The notes under the pieces were generated by a model, which was given only the letters and a program-made list of their open reading frames with translations, did not search any database and was not told the DNA's origin. The translations under genes and the position numbers were made by a program. From assembly GCA_041658205.1 (NCBI GenBank), contig JBBAAO010000002.1, forward strand, positions 248,001 through 312,000: a stretch of 64,000 bases of DNA, in the 5' to 3' direction. Of the stretch, positions 54,479-63,555 are shown piece by piece; positions within the stretch are counted from its first letter, which is position 1; each line of letters starts with the position of its first letter. The DNA comes from Bacteroidota bacterium. GTDB taxonomy: Bacteria > Bacteroidota > Ignavibacteria > UBA10030 > UBA8401.

Positions 54479-54685
54479 TTATTTTATTTTTACTGTTTCA
54501 ATTTTTTTATTTGTATTCACACCGGTGATATGCCAGATAGGACAGTAACGCATAAAACCTGTTACAACAAAAACTAACCCTGCATATGCCAGTGGTGTTT
54601 CCGGTCCCCAAAATGCCAAAGAGGTAATCAGTAATCCAAGCGCTATACGAATTGGTCGTTCAACATCTCCAATATTGTTTTTCAT
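54479..54685 (-). CDS. DUF2892 (YgaP-like) membrane protein
   Basis: 68 residues: NIGDVERPIRIALGLLI at the start, two membrane segments and RYCPIWHITGVNT near the end, the exact plan of DUF2892 proteins. In YgaP the same domain is fused to a rhodanese; here it is a separate gene next to two rhodaneses. 17 bp before trxA. Confidence 0.93.
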   Translation of the reverse strand: MKNNIGDVERPIRIALGLLITSLAFWGPETPLAYAGLVFVVTGFMRYCPIWHITGVNTNKKIETVKIK

Positions 54686-54767
54686 GGTACATCCTTTGTA
54701 ATAATTAAGTGAATAGACTGTAGGGATTGTTTACTTGAATATATGATGCAGGGAAATGAAAAAAGAT

Positions 54768-55055
54768 TCAGCGTGCTGGTCTTTTTTTTGCTTTTTCCAT
54801 GTGAATAACGGCAAAGAGTTTTTTACGCGATTGTTCAGGTAAAGCGGGGGCGGGATATTGTTTGTAGAGATACACTGTCTTCTTCAATGAATCCAGCAGT
54901 GCTGAGCAATTTTTGCATCCTTTAATATGTGCTTTAATACGTCGGCATGATTCGGAATCCAATTTCGCATCCAAATTATCACAGAGATGCTCATATACCT
55001 TTCCGCAGGAGAGTGTATGGATATGTTTTTTTATATTTCCGTGCGATTGTTTCAT
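54768..55055 (-). CDS. Soluble zinc-finger (ZAS) anti-sigma factor
   Basis: 95 residues without a membrane helix. Zinc-binding anti-sigma motif His43-x3-Cys47-x2-Cys50 (HIKGCKNC) with upstream Cys17, Cys25 and Cys37, one of which would complete the site. This is the layout of cytosolic redox-sensing anti-sigma factors such as RsrA, which release their sigma factor when the cysteines are oxidised. Its ATG overlaps the sigma stop (ATGA), usual for such pairs. An 82-bp gap follows before DUF2892. Confidence 0.85.
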   Translation of the reverse strand: MKQSHGNIKKHIHTLSCGKVYEHLCDNLDAKLDSESCRRIKAHIKGCKNCSALLDSLKKTVYLYKQYPAPALPEQSRKKLFAVIHMEKAKKRPAR

Positions 55056-55645
55056 GCTGTCATAAGACCGTGTAATTTGTGCCGTAAAAATATTCTGGAT
55101 CGTCGCAGTCGTGATTTCACTGCCGGAACAGAGAGTTTCAGAATCTTTGCTGTTTCTTCCGCTGTTTTTTCTTCCAAATCGCGCAGAACAAACACAACTT
55201 TATATTCATCGGGAAGTTCCTGGATAGCCGCATCCATCTGCTCGCGAAGCTCTTTATTCATCATCACCTCAACCGGCGAATCATCCCACGTCGCTAATTG
55301 TCTCTGGACATCTTCATTCTCAATATCTGGTGCTTCATCCAGTGATTCGAGCAGTCCTTCCAGTTTACGTTTCCGGCGATTCATCAAACAATTGTTCGCA
55401 ACAATCGTGTAGAGCCATGTGGAAAACTTAGAACGTGAGTCGAACTGATCGATCTTCCGAAACACATTAATAAAAGTATCTTGAAACGATTCTTCCGCTT
55501 TTTCTTTATTTCGACAAAGTTTGAATGCAAATCCCCACACAGTCTGCTCATATCGCTTTACCAACTGAGCAAATGCGCGTTCATCACCTTTTTTGATTCT
55601 GGCAATCAACGTCGTATCGTTATGAGAATCGAGGGATGCCGTCAT
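55052..55645 (-). CDS. ECF-type RNA polymerase sigma factor
   Basis: 197 residues. Sigma region 2 (AFAQLVKRYEQTVWGFAFKL, then DTFINVFRKIDQFD and FSTWLYTIVANN) and region 4 (LPDEYKVVFVLRDLEEKTAEE, AVKSRLRRSRIFLRHKL) are complete; no region 3. First gene of the minus-strand operon, held in check by the adjacent ZAS protein. It probably directs transcription of its own operon. Runs above 20 residues have been cut; the region 2 start is at about residue 24. Confidence 0.93.
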   Translation of the reverse strand: MTASLDSHNDTTLIARIKKGDERAFAQLVKRYEQTVWGFAFKLCRNKEKAEESFQDTFINVFRKIDQFDSRSKFSTWLYTIVANNCLMNRRKRKLEGLLESLDEAPDIENEDVQRQLATWDDSPVEVMMNKELREQMDAAIQELPDEYKVVFVLRDLEEKTAEETAKILKLSVPAVKSRLRRSRIFLRHKLHGLMTA

Positions 55646-55830
55646 AAATAGGATGCAGAGATTTGGAAAAAGGATTCAATTGTTCAAAAGAATAGAGAAA
55701 AAAGAGTGTGAATTCAATACAAATTATCCTTGAAACAATGCTCTCATTTATCCGTTTTGTATTGAGTGTATGTTGAAGAATGACACAGTAAATCCTTGCT
55801 CTTGATAGAATTTAGTTCATACTTTTAAAT

Positions 55831-56871
55831 ATGGATCGCCGTTCAGTCTTAAAAAAATTATTTATTACTCCATTGATGCTTCCTTCGATTACCGCATTTG
55901 CCCAGGACCGATCAAATCTACCATTACATCACGGTGAAAGTGGCTTCATCAACACCGACCCTGATTTTATCGAGGCAGGTTTCACCGAAATGGCGCCCTG
56001 GATTTTGAAAAAACTTCCGGCAACATTTTCCTCAAGTGAAAAAATTGAAATTCCGCGTGAATATAATGATGGATCTTTCTTGAACGGCAACAAGCCGTAT
56101 ACGGCAACATGGATCGGTCATGCAACGGTGTTGATTCAAATGGAAGGTAAAACCTTTCTGACGGATCCTGTTTGGTCAGACCGGGTCGGTCCATTCAAAT
56201 GGGCGGGAAGCCCGCGCATTTCGGATCCCGGCATGTCTATTGACAAACTTCCGCCGATCGATTTCATTCTCATCTCCCATAATCATTACGATCATCTTGA
56301 CGAATCTTCCATTGAAGAGATTGTCGATAAAAATCCGAATGTAAAATTTTTTGTTCCGTTAAGAGTCCGCGATTGGTTTGAAGAACGTGGAATTCATAAT
56401 GTAGAAGAGCTTGATTGGTGGGAGGGAGCCACATTCAACGGATTGAAGATTATTTGTACTCCGTCGCAGCACTTTTCGGGGCGATGGGTGAACGACAAAA
56501 ACCAGACGTTGTGGTGTTCATGGACAGTGCTGGGGCAAAAGAAACTATTTTTCGCCGGCGATTCGGGATATTGCTCTCACTTTAAAAATATCGGAAAAAA
56601 ATTTGGTCCGTTCGATTTGACGTTAATACCCATTGGAGCGTACGAGCCGCGAAGATTGATGAAACCTGTTCATATGAATCCCGAAGAAGCAGTGCAGACA
56701 TGTTTGGATGTGAGAGGAAAAAAACTGTTGGGTATCCATTGGGGAACATTTGTGCTGACGGATGAGCCGATGGATGAGCCGCCGAAAAAATTGTATGACG
56801 CCGTAACGCAGCAGCAATTATCTAAAGATGATTACTGGGCGCTGAAAATAGGCGAAACAAAAGAGTGGTAA
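55831..56871 (+). CDS. Exported MBL-fold hydrolase (NAPE-PLD/RomA-like)
   Basis: 346 residues. N-terminus MDRRSVLKKLFITPLML has a twin arginine before a hydrophobic stretch, a possible Tat signal, ending ITAFAQ. Metallo-beta-lactamase fold of the phospholipase-D-like/UlaG-like group: WIGHATVLIQ, HNHYDHLDE (metal site), TPSQHFSGR, FFAGDSGYC and LGIHWGTFV. Probably a metal-dependent phosphodiesterase or lactonase of unknown substrate. It converges with the kinase gene 21 bp downstream. Confidence 0.9.
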   Translation: MDRRSVLKKLFITPLMLPSITAFAQDRSNLPLHHGESGFINTDPDFIEAGFTEMAPWILKKLPATFSSSEKIEIPREYNDGSFLNGNKPYTATWIGHATVLIQMEGKTFLTDPVWSDRVGPFKWAGSPRISDPGMSIDKLPPIDFILISHNHYDHLDESSIEEIVDKNPNVKFFVPLRVRDWFEERGIHNVEELDWWEGATFNGLKIICTPSQHFSGRWVNDKNQTLWCSWTVLGQKKLFFAGDSGYCSHFKNIGKKFGPFDLTLIPIGAYEPRRLMKPVHMNPEEAVQTCLDVRGKKLLGIHWGTFVLTDEPMDEPPKKLYDAVTQQQLSKDDYWALKIGETKEW

Positions 56872-56892
56872 GAACTATCAGATAATAATTTT

Positions 56893-58971
56893 CTACGAAA
56901 TAGTTATCGGCTGTACTCGTTGCTCCAAAATTCGTTGTGAACGAGGTACGGTAAATGTAAACACACTTCCGGCGCCAAGAACACTCTCCACAATAATTTT
57001 TCCCCCATTCTTTTCAACGAACTCTTTGCAGAGCAGCAATCCCAAGCCGGTACCGGGTTCATCCTGCGTTCCCTTCAACGAAGAATGTTCAAGAGTAAAT
57101 ATTTTCTTGATTTGTTCCTCCGTCATCCCAATTCCAGAATCTTCCACTGATACTTCTACTATATCGTCGTATTCGGCGCATCGCACACGGATGGTGCCGT
57201 TTTGTTCCGTGAATTTAATTGCATTGGAAAGGAGATTTCGGACAACGAGATTGATCATTTGAAGATCAGCGTACGCTTCCGTTGAAGGCGGGACAAGATT
57301 ATGAACAGTGATCGATTTCTTCTTCGCCATTTGTTCCAATAAACGGATCTTTTCCTTTGCAATTTGATGCAGATTGATCTGCGTCGGTTCAATCGTCAAT
57401 CCTTTCCATTGACTTTTTGACCATTGCAAGATATTCTCCATTGATTCCATGATATGATCCATCGTTGCGGTCGATTGTCGGGTATATTCCTTGATCACGT
57501 TATGATCCAGTTCTTCGTCGCGAAGATAGGAGATGAACAGTTTTAATGAGGAAACCGGTCCGCGCAGATCGTGAGTGATGGTTGAAAAAAGTTTATCCTT
57601 CACGCCGTTCAACTGTTCCAATTGGACATTTTGTTCATGGATAATTTCTTTCTGTTTATGCAGCGTACTGTTAATCCTGTTTTTATTTACATTGGAACGG
57701 TACAAAGCAAAAATGCCCACCGCGCTGAACAATAATAAGACAGCGATGGAAGCAATGACTAATGCTTGTCGTTCCAGTTCGACCTTGGTTCTCGCCTGTT
57801 GTTCTTTAAGAAGCTTATTTTCGGATTCCTTTTTTTCGGTCTCATACGTTACTTCCAACCGAGTCCGTAGCGATGCGTTCTCTTTCAGAGTGACACTATC
57901 TTTGTACGCCATCCATTCTGTTTTATACTGTAACGCTTTTGCAAATTGTTTCTGCGCTGTTAAAATATCGACGAGGATTTGGTACGAATCGTATATCGGT
58001 CGTTTTAATCCGATCTGTCGTGCAAGTTCTGCATTCTGCAATGCGTATGAATATGCTACATCATACTTCTGCTGTCTAAAATGCCAACGCGCAATCAATG
58101 CAAGGCTATTGCTGATTCCTTCTTTGTTATCAAGAATGCGTCGATACTTCAACGATTCATTCAGCATCTCCAACGACTCTTTCATTCGGCCTGTTTCCAT
58201 GAACACTATACCCATGTTAGCATACGTATATCCCAAACCCAAATAGTCTGAATTTTTTAATGCAATTCTGTTTGCTCGTTGATAATAAGAGAGAGCGTTA
58301 TTATAATCCAATAGACGGTAATAAATATTGCCAATGTCACTGGAAATTCCGGTAGTTCTCATTGAATCGATCGAGTTCCATGTTTTCAGTGACAATAAAT
58401 TGTGTTCAAGCGCTTTCCGAAAATCGTTTTGAAGAAAATAAATTGAGCCGATATGGTTGTACCCGCTGGCAACTCTCTGTTTATCGTTCATTGATTTACT
58501 CAAACGCAATGCTTGCAGATAATAGTTTAATGATTGTTCGAGGTTTTGATTGACATTCATACCGCCGAGATGGATAAGAATTTCAACTTTTTGTATGCTA
58601 TCTGGTGAGAGAGAAGTAAGCTCAAGTGCCGTTGTAAGATGTTCTGATGCGTCGTCAAATTTCCCGAGCACTTGAAATAAAAATCCTAAACGGTCGTGTG
58701 CGTTAATTTTTCCCTTTAGATAGTCATTGGCATACGACAATGAAAGAGCAGCATTTCCATAAAACACTCCACTATCCGGATTGATTGTATAGTAGAGGTT
58801 CGCCAATTCGCACATCAAGTCGATTCGCTCTTCCGTCTTTTCTGCTTTAGATAGTGCAAGCTTTGTTGATTCAATCTTTTCAACATAGTCTTGCGGTGGA
58901 ACAAGAGCAAACGATGTATTGAACAACAGTGCAACAGTGATAAGAACGTAGAAATATGCTGAGTGCTTCAT
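56893..58971 (-). CDS. TPR-containing sensor histidine kinase
   Basis: 692 residues from ATG 58971; a longer in-frame start at 59052 precedes the signal peptide and is rejected. Signal peptide ~1-22 (ends TSFA), about seven tetratricopeptide repeats (~65-350, periplasmic), coiled segment, one membrane helix (~404-424), HisKA with His467 (STITHDLRGPV), and HATPase with N-box NLLSNAIKF, DSGIGM and GTGLGL. A Bacteroidota-type kinase sensing through TPRs. No response regulator is adjacent. Confidence 0.93.
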   Translation of the reverse strand: MKHSAYFYVLITVALLFNTSFALVPPQDYVEKIESTKLALSKAEKTEERIDLMCELANLYYTINPDSGVFYGNAALSLSYANDYLKGKINAHDRLGFLFQVLGKFDDASEHLTTALELTSLSPDSIQKVEILIHLGGMNVNQNLEQSLNYYLQALRLSKSMNDKQRVASGYNHIGSIYFLQNDFRKALEHNLLSLKTWNSIDSMRTTGISSDIGNIYYRLLDYNNALSYYQRANRIALKNSDYLGLGYTYANMGIVFMETGRMKESLEMLNESLKYRRILDNKEGISNSLALIARWHFRQQKYDVAYSYALQNAELARQIGLKRPIYDSYQILVDILTAQKQFAKALQYKTEWMAYKDSVTLKENASLRTRLEVTYETEKKESENKLLKEQQARTKVELERQALVIASIAVLLLFSAVGIFALYRSNVNKNRINSTLHKQKEIIHEQNVQLEQLNGVKDKLFSTITHDLRGPVSSLKLFISYLRDEELDHNVIKEYTRQSTATMDHIMESMENILQWSKSQWKGLTIEPTQINLHQIAKEKIRLLEQMAKKKSITVHNLVPPSTEAYADLQMINLVVRNLLSNAIKFTEQNGTIRVRCAEYDDIVEVSVEDSGIGMTEEQIKKIFTLEHSSLKGTQDEPGTGLGLLLCKEFVEKNGGKIIVESVLGAGSVFTFTVPRSQRILEQRVQPITIS

Positions 58972-59067
58972 GAATCCCGTCGAGAAAAGTTGAATAATTG
59001 TACCATAAATGAACATCCAAAAATAGCCAAATGGATCAGCAAGTTCAAGCAAACGAACGGGGTCTGT

Positions 59068-59733
59068 TTATTTTACAAAGACGGATTTTGTCAAGGCAAT
59101 ATATTGCGATGTTATTGTTCCGCCGCCGCCGAGATCAGAAGTGAGCGCGGGTGATTTTGACCGCTCCAGCGATAGTGTTGTCACGGTGTTTTTCAATGTG
59201 CTAATTTGAGAGAAGTGTGAAGCGGTGAATGTTACACTTGTTTTTCCCGTAGTATCTTGCGCGGTGTTAATTGTGCCGATACGCAGAGTGACAATTTCCA
59301 GTTTTTCCAATGGAGTTCCGCTCCAAACAATCGTCAATGGTATGGATGAATCGATCGTGTCAAGTTTTTGTGAGACAGGATAATCAATTGTATTAATTGT
59401 TGCAGTATTGAGAAAGGTCTTTTTATTTACATCGGTAAACGAAAACGTTCCTGACGAATGCAGATTTTCTAATTCTTTGATATACGTATAGTCACCGGTC
59501 CGATAATCCATGGCAATATCTTGAAACAGAATTTTGGCGTTACCATTAAAAATCAACCGTTGTCCGCCTTGAGATTCCTTTGAAAATGCTGCAGTGGCTG
59601 TGGTTTTGTTTGTGTTTTTATCATACCGAACACTGAGTAAGGAATACACTTTGCCATCGGTGATAGCAACCAATTGATCATCCTCGCATCCGAGGACAAT
59701 AAGCAGTAAAAAAAATGCTGTTAAATTTTTCAT
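59068..59733 (-). CDS. Lipoprotein of unknown function
   Basis: 221 residues from ATG 59733; in-frame ATGs up to 59754 precede the signal. Signal peptide with lipobox IVLGC (Cys16), then a Thr/Ser-rich, strand-rich body (VTFTASHFSQISTL). No family recognised. It lies 97 bp upstream of the kinase gene on the same strand and downstream of rodA. Confidence 0.75.
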   Translation of the reverse strand: MKNLTAFFLLLIVLGCEDDQLVAITDGKVYSLLSVRYDKNTNKTTATAAFSKESQGGQRLIFNGNAKILFQDIAMDYRTGDYTYIKELENLHSSGTFSFTDVNKKTFLNTATINTIDYPVSQKLDTIDSSIPLTIVWSGTPLEKLEIVTLRIGTINTAQDTTGKTSVTFTASHFSQISTLKNTVTTLSLERSKSPALTSDLGGGGTITSQYIALTKSVFVK

Positions 59734-59838
59734 TGTACCGTATATCATAAACAAAATGGTATAAGAAAATACAAACTCCTTTACAAAAGCTCAACTGATC
59801 ATTTGTTCGGAAAGCGGTATTGTGATATGGGACAGTGG

Positions 59839-61059
59839 TTAATACTCTTTTCGATTTGCATACACATTCATAATCAAACCGGCGACCATCATGTAGGATA
59901 CCAGCGATGACCCTCCGTAACTTAGGAAGGGAAGAGGAATGCCGATAACCGGCATGAGACCAACAGACATGCCGATATTGACGAATACGTGAAATGCAAA
60001 GAGCGAAGTAAAACCGATCGCGAGCAAACTGCCGAATTTATTTTTTGCGATGGAGGCAAGACGTACTCCATGGAATAATACCACAGCGAACAATCCAAGA
60101 ACAACAACTCCTCCCAGCAAACCAAACTCTTCTCCAGGAACGCAAAAAATAAAATCGGTCCATTGTTTTGGGATGAAACTTAATTGTGTCTGAGTTCCGC
60201 GCATAAATCCTTTTCCTGTTAATCCCCCCGAACCAATGGCCACTTTTGCCTGAATAACATTGTAACCAGCACCGAGAGGATCGTTGTTGGGATCGAGGAA
60301 TGTTGCGATGCGCTTCTGCTGATACAAGGGAAGTTTGTCATAGACGATCTGAACAAAAAATCCGATAACGACATTTACGCCAAAAACAACCGTCGCAAAA
60401 AACCTATTCTCATCTCGCAGGATATACAGTCCGATGCCGAGCAGCAGCAGTACAATCAAAAATGGGGTCGTCCCAAAAATGGAAGCTGCTGCAACAAACG
60501 CCGGTGCAATAATAATGATGATCAAAAATTTTGATGCACCCGCCCAATAAAGGACCGGAATATACATTGCCAGGAATGTTAACGAGGTGCCAAAATCCGG
60601 CTGTAGCATTATAAGACCGATCGGTAATGCGACAATCGCACTTGTTTTGACGAGATCTTTCAGATCGGTTGCCTTCACATCGCTTTGGCTGAGATAGGAT
60701 GCAAGAGCAAGCATGGTGGAGATCTTGACAAATTCTGATGGTTGAATACCAAGTCCGCCGAATCCCAGCCAACTTTGTGAACCGTAAACGCGTTTTCCGA
60801 CGATAAGGACAAGAACTAATAAACCCAGGGAAGAAAAAAATATTCTTAACGCATTTCGTTGAAGCCAACGGAGCGGGAGCGCCATCATTGTTATCATAGA
60901 AACAAAACCGACGCCGACCCACATCAACTGCCGATAAAAATCACGTCCTTCATAGGCATCGAAAGTTGCGCTGTAAATAGAAAGCAGTCCGATCCCTGCC
61001 AGCGAAAGCACGGAAAAGAAAATCGTCTTATCAAAATATTCTTTGAAAAATGAGTTCAT
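59839..61059 (-). CDS. rodA: RodA, peptidoglycan glycosyltransferase of the elongasome
   Basis: 406 residues, about ten membrane helices. SEDS-family signatures: GSQSWLGFGGLGIQPSEFVK and GVVVLGLFAVVLFHG around the extracytoplasmic loops, GIPLPFLSYGGSSL near the C-terminus. Polymerises glycan chains during lateral growth together with PBP2. ATG 61059; 19 bp after mrdA. Confidence 0.96.
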   Translation of the reverse strand: MNSFFKEYFDKTIFFSVLSLAGIGLLSIYSATFDAYEGRDFYRQLMWVGVGFVSMITMMALPLRWLQRNALRIFFSSLGLLVLVLIVGKRVYGSQSWLGFGGLGIQPSEFVKISTMLALASYLSQSDVKATDLKDLVKTSAIVALPIGLIMLQPDFGTSLTFLAMYIPVLYWAGASKFLIIIIIAPAFVAAASIFGTTPFLIVLLLLGIGLYILRDENRFFATVVFGVNVVIGFFVQIVYDKLPLYQQKRIATFLDPNNDPLGAGYNVIQAKVAIGSGGLTGKGFMRGTQTQLSFIPKQWTDFIFCVPGEEFGLLGGVVVLGLFAVVLFHGVRLASIAKNKFGSLLAIGFTSLFAFHVFVNIGMSVGLMPVIGIPLPFLSYGGSSLVSYMMVAGLIMNVYANRKEY

Positions 61060-61078
61060 AGCTTCTTATCGTACCGCT

Positions 61079-62905
61079 TCAATTAACCGCAACCGATTCT
61101 TCATCCGGTGAATTAGGTTCCAGTGGAAGAGGATGTTTTCCATACCGAATAATCTCTCCGTATAAAAATTCTTCCATGCAGAACCCGGCGATTGGTGCGG
61201 CAAAGGCGCCGCCGTATCCAACATTCTCAATCATAACACAAATTGCAATCTTCGGATCATCGTATGGAGCAAATCCCATGAACCATGCGTGAGATTTTCC
61301 ATGAGGATTTTGCGCCGTTCCTGTTTTGCCGGCAACTTCAATACCGGGAACACGAGACGCCCGTCCCGTTCCACCAGGTTCCATCACTACTCTGCGCATT
61401 CCTTCGCGAACTAACGACCATGCTTTTTCGGAAAGTTCCAGTTGGCGCTGCTCTACTTTAATGAGTTCCCGTTGTTTGGTTCGTTTGTTTACAAAACTAT
61501 TGACGGCATGTGGTTGGTAAAATTTCCCTTTATTTGCAAGCATGGATGCATAGTTTGCCATTTGCAGTGGTGTCACTCCCACTTCACCTTGGCCTATACC
61601 AAGACTAATCAAATATCCTTGCGTCCATTTTCCTTTTCCATGGATGCGGTCGTAATAGTTCCGATCGGGCATCAAACCCGAATTTTCTTCCGTGATATCA
61701 ATCTTTGTCTGTTTGCCGAAGCCGAATTGTTTTCCCATGTCGCTCCAATCATCCAATCCTACTTTCAGCATCAATTGATAGAAGAAGACATTGCAGGATC
61801 GATGGATGGCATCAACAACGGTAACCTTTCCATGTACGTGTTCGCATTTAAAAACTTTATTGCCGTACCGGTATGCCCCTGTACAGGTAATACTCCAATT
61901 CTCGTCAATGATTTTTTTGTCCAACGCAGCAAGCGCCAGCAACATTTTGAATGTCGAACCTGGAGGATAACGGGTTAAGGTCGCACGATTGTATAAAGGT
62001 ATTCCTTCATCATTGTTTAGTGCGCGCCACACTTCCGGCGATGTTGTTCCGCTCATTAACGAAAGATCATAATCCGGTTTGCTCACCAGCGCAATAATTC
62101 CGCCGTTACGAGGATCGATAGCCACAACGGCGCCCCGTTTATCCGCCAGTAGTGATTCTGCCATTGCCTGAACATCACTGTCAATTGCAAGATGAAGATC
62201 AAGTCCGTCCACGGGAGGAATGTCATGTTTGCCATTATCAAAATTTCCGATGATCTGACCCTTAGCATTTTGGGAAATGAACTCGAATCCTTTTATGCCG
62301 CGGAGCATCTGTTCATATTTTGCTTCGATTCCGCTGCTGCCGATAATATCACCTGGCTGATAATCACTCTTTTGTTTTTCCAGCTGTGCATCCGAAATTT
62401 CTTTTGCGTAACCGAACAGATGACTTCCGCGTGCAGATGTAGGGTACGACCGTTTTGATTCCATCTGGATTTCAACACCATATAATTTATCTTTGTGTTC
62501 TTCCAACATGGAAAGCTCTGCAAAGGTAATATCTCGTTTGATGCGCGCAGGAATGAACGCGTTATATTTTCGCCCGAGTTTAATTTTGTCAAGTATAGAT
62601 GATTCCGGCATGGAAAGAATGCGGGAGAGCAGTGGAAGGTATTGTTTGTCAAAATCGACCGGTGTGAGCATCACAGTGTATGACGGACGGTTATCGACCA
62701 GAAGTTTTCCGTTTCGATCATACACATATCCGCGAATGGCGACTTTGGGAACATTGCGGATGGAATTTTCTTCTGCTTCTTTACCGTACAGCTCCGCATT
62801 CACATATTGCAATTGAAACAGCCGCGCAAACAGGATCATGAATCCTGCCACAAGTACAGCTCGAATTACAAACCGCCTGTCGGCGGATCCAAAATCATCG
62901 ATCAT
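61079..62905 (-). CDS. mrdA: Penicillin-binding protein 2 (elongasome transpeptidase)
   Basis: 608 residues. One N-terminal helix, a PBP dimerisation domain (~60-230), then the transpeptidase domain with Ser nucleophile in STFK (YPPGSTFKML), SCN (HRSCNVFFYQ) and KTGT (VAGKTGTAQN). Cross-links peptidoglycan and pairs with RodA. ATG 62905; 43 bp after mreD. Confidence 0.97.
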   Translation of the reverse strand: MIDDFGSADRRFVIRAVLVAGFMILFARLFQLQYVNAELYGKEAEENSIRNVPKVAIRGYVYDRNGKLLVDNRPSYTVMLTPVDFDKQYLPLLSRILSMPESSILDKIKLGRKYNAFIPARIKRDITFAELSMLEEHKDKLYGVEIQMESKRSYPTSARGSHLFGYAKEISDAQLEKQKSDYQPGDIIGSSGIEAKYEQMLRGIKGFEFISQNAKGQIIGNFDNGKHDIPPVDGLDLHLAIDSDVQAMAESLLADKRGAVVAIDPRNGGIIALVSKPDYDLSLMSGTTSPEVWRALNNDEGIPLYNRATLTRYPPGSTFKMLLALAALDKKIIDENWSITCTGAYRYGNKVFKCEHVHGKVTVVDAIHRSCNVFFYQLMLKVGLDDWSDMGKQFGFGKQTKIDITEENSGLMPDRNYYDRIHGKGKWTQGYLISLGIGQGEVGVTPLQMANYASMLANKGKFYQPHAVNSFVNKRTKQRELIKVEQRQLELSEKAWSLVREGMRRVVMEPGGTGRASRVPGIEVAGKTGTAQNPHGKSHAWFMGFAPYDDPKIAICVMIENVGYGGAFAAPIAGFCMEEFLYGEIIRYGKHPLPLEPNSPDEESVAVN

Positions 62906-62948
62906 ACGGTTTGATTATTGTTCAATGATGGAATATTCATTTTTAAAA

Positions 62949-63437
62949 TTATCGGAGCGACGGTCTGCGGGCATGAATAAACATCGGGATGGTAGCGACA
63001 AATGTTGTGTACAATGCCGAGAACAATCCAAACCGAAACACTGCCGTGAATAATCCTACATCGCTTCCTTGCGTAAAAATGATAAAATAAATAAGATTAT
63101 GTACCACAGAAGCGATACCGACAAACAATAAGAATTGGTAGTTTGCTATATTGAGCTCGACTTTATTCTCATGAAAGAAATATCCTGCAAGAAATCCGGC
63201 GATTGTTTTTGACAATGCTGAAAGACCAAGAAATTGTCCGCTGATCAGATCCAGTAAAAAACCGATAGCGAAGCCGTACACCGTTGCCGGGATCTGTCCC
63301 TGTGTGATGGCAATGTACACGATCCAGATCAACATCACATCCGGAATAATATTCGCAATGGAAGTGAAACTGACTATTGTTGTTTGGAACGTAACAAGAA
63401 GAAGCGTGATAAGAATTAAGCGTACGTGTTTCGGCAT
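62949..63437 (-). CDS. mreD: MreD, rod-shape-determining membrane protein
   Basis: 162 residues from ATG 63437 (a TTG directly before it is in frame). Five or six membrane segments with the MreD pattern PDVMLIWIVYIAITQG and YGFAIGFLLDLISGQFLG. Scaffolds the elongasome. mreC and mreB, which usually precede it, are absent: the next gene upstream is divergent. Confidence 0.88.
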   Translation of the reverse strand: MPKHVRLILITLLLVTFQTTIVSFTSIANIIPDVMLIWIVYIAITQGQIPATVYGFAIGFLLDLISGQFLGLSALSKTIAGFLAGYFFHENKVELNIANYQFLLFVGIASVVHNLIYFIIFTQGSDVGLFTAVFRFGLFSALYTTFVATIPMFIHARRPSLR

Positions 63438-63555
63438 CAAGGTAGAATGTTTACGACTAATTTTTAGATTATTTTATGAAAATTACAGTAATTTGAATCA
63501 AGATGCAAAACTTTGCTTGCATCTTGCCCCAACTTTCCTAACTTTATTGTTATCA

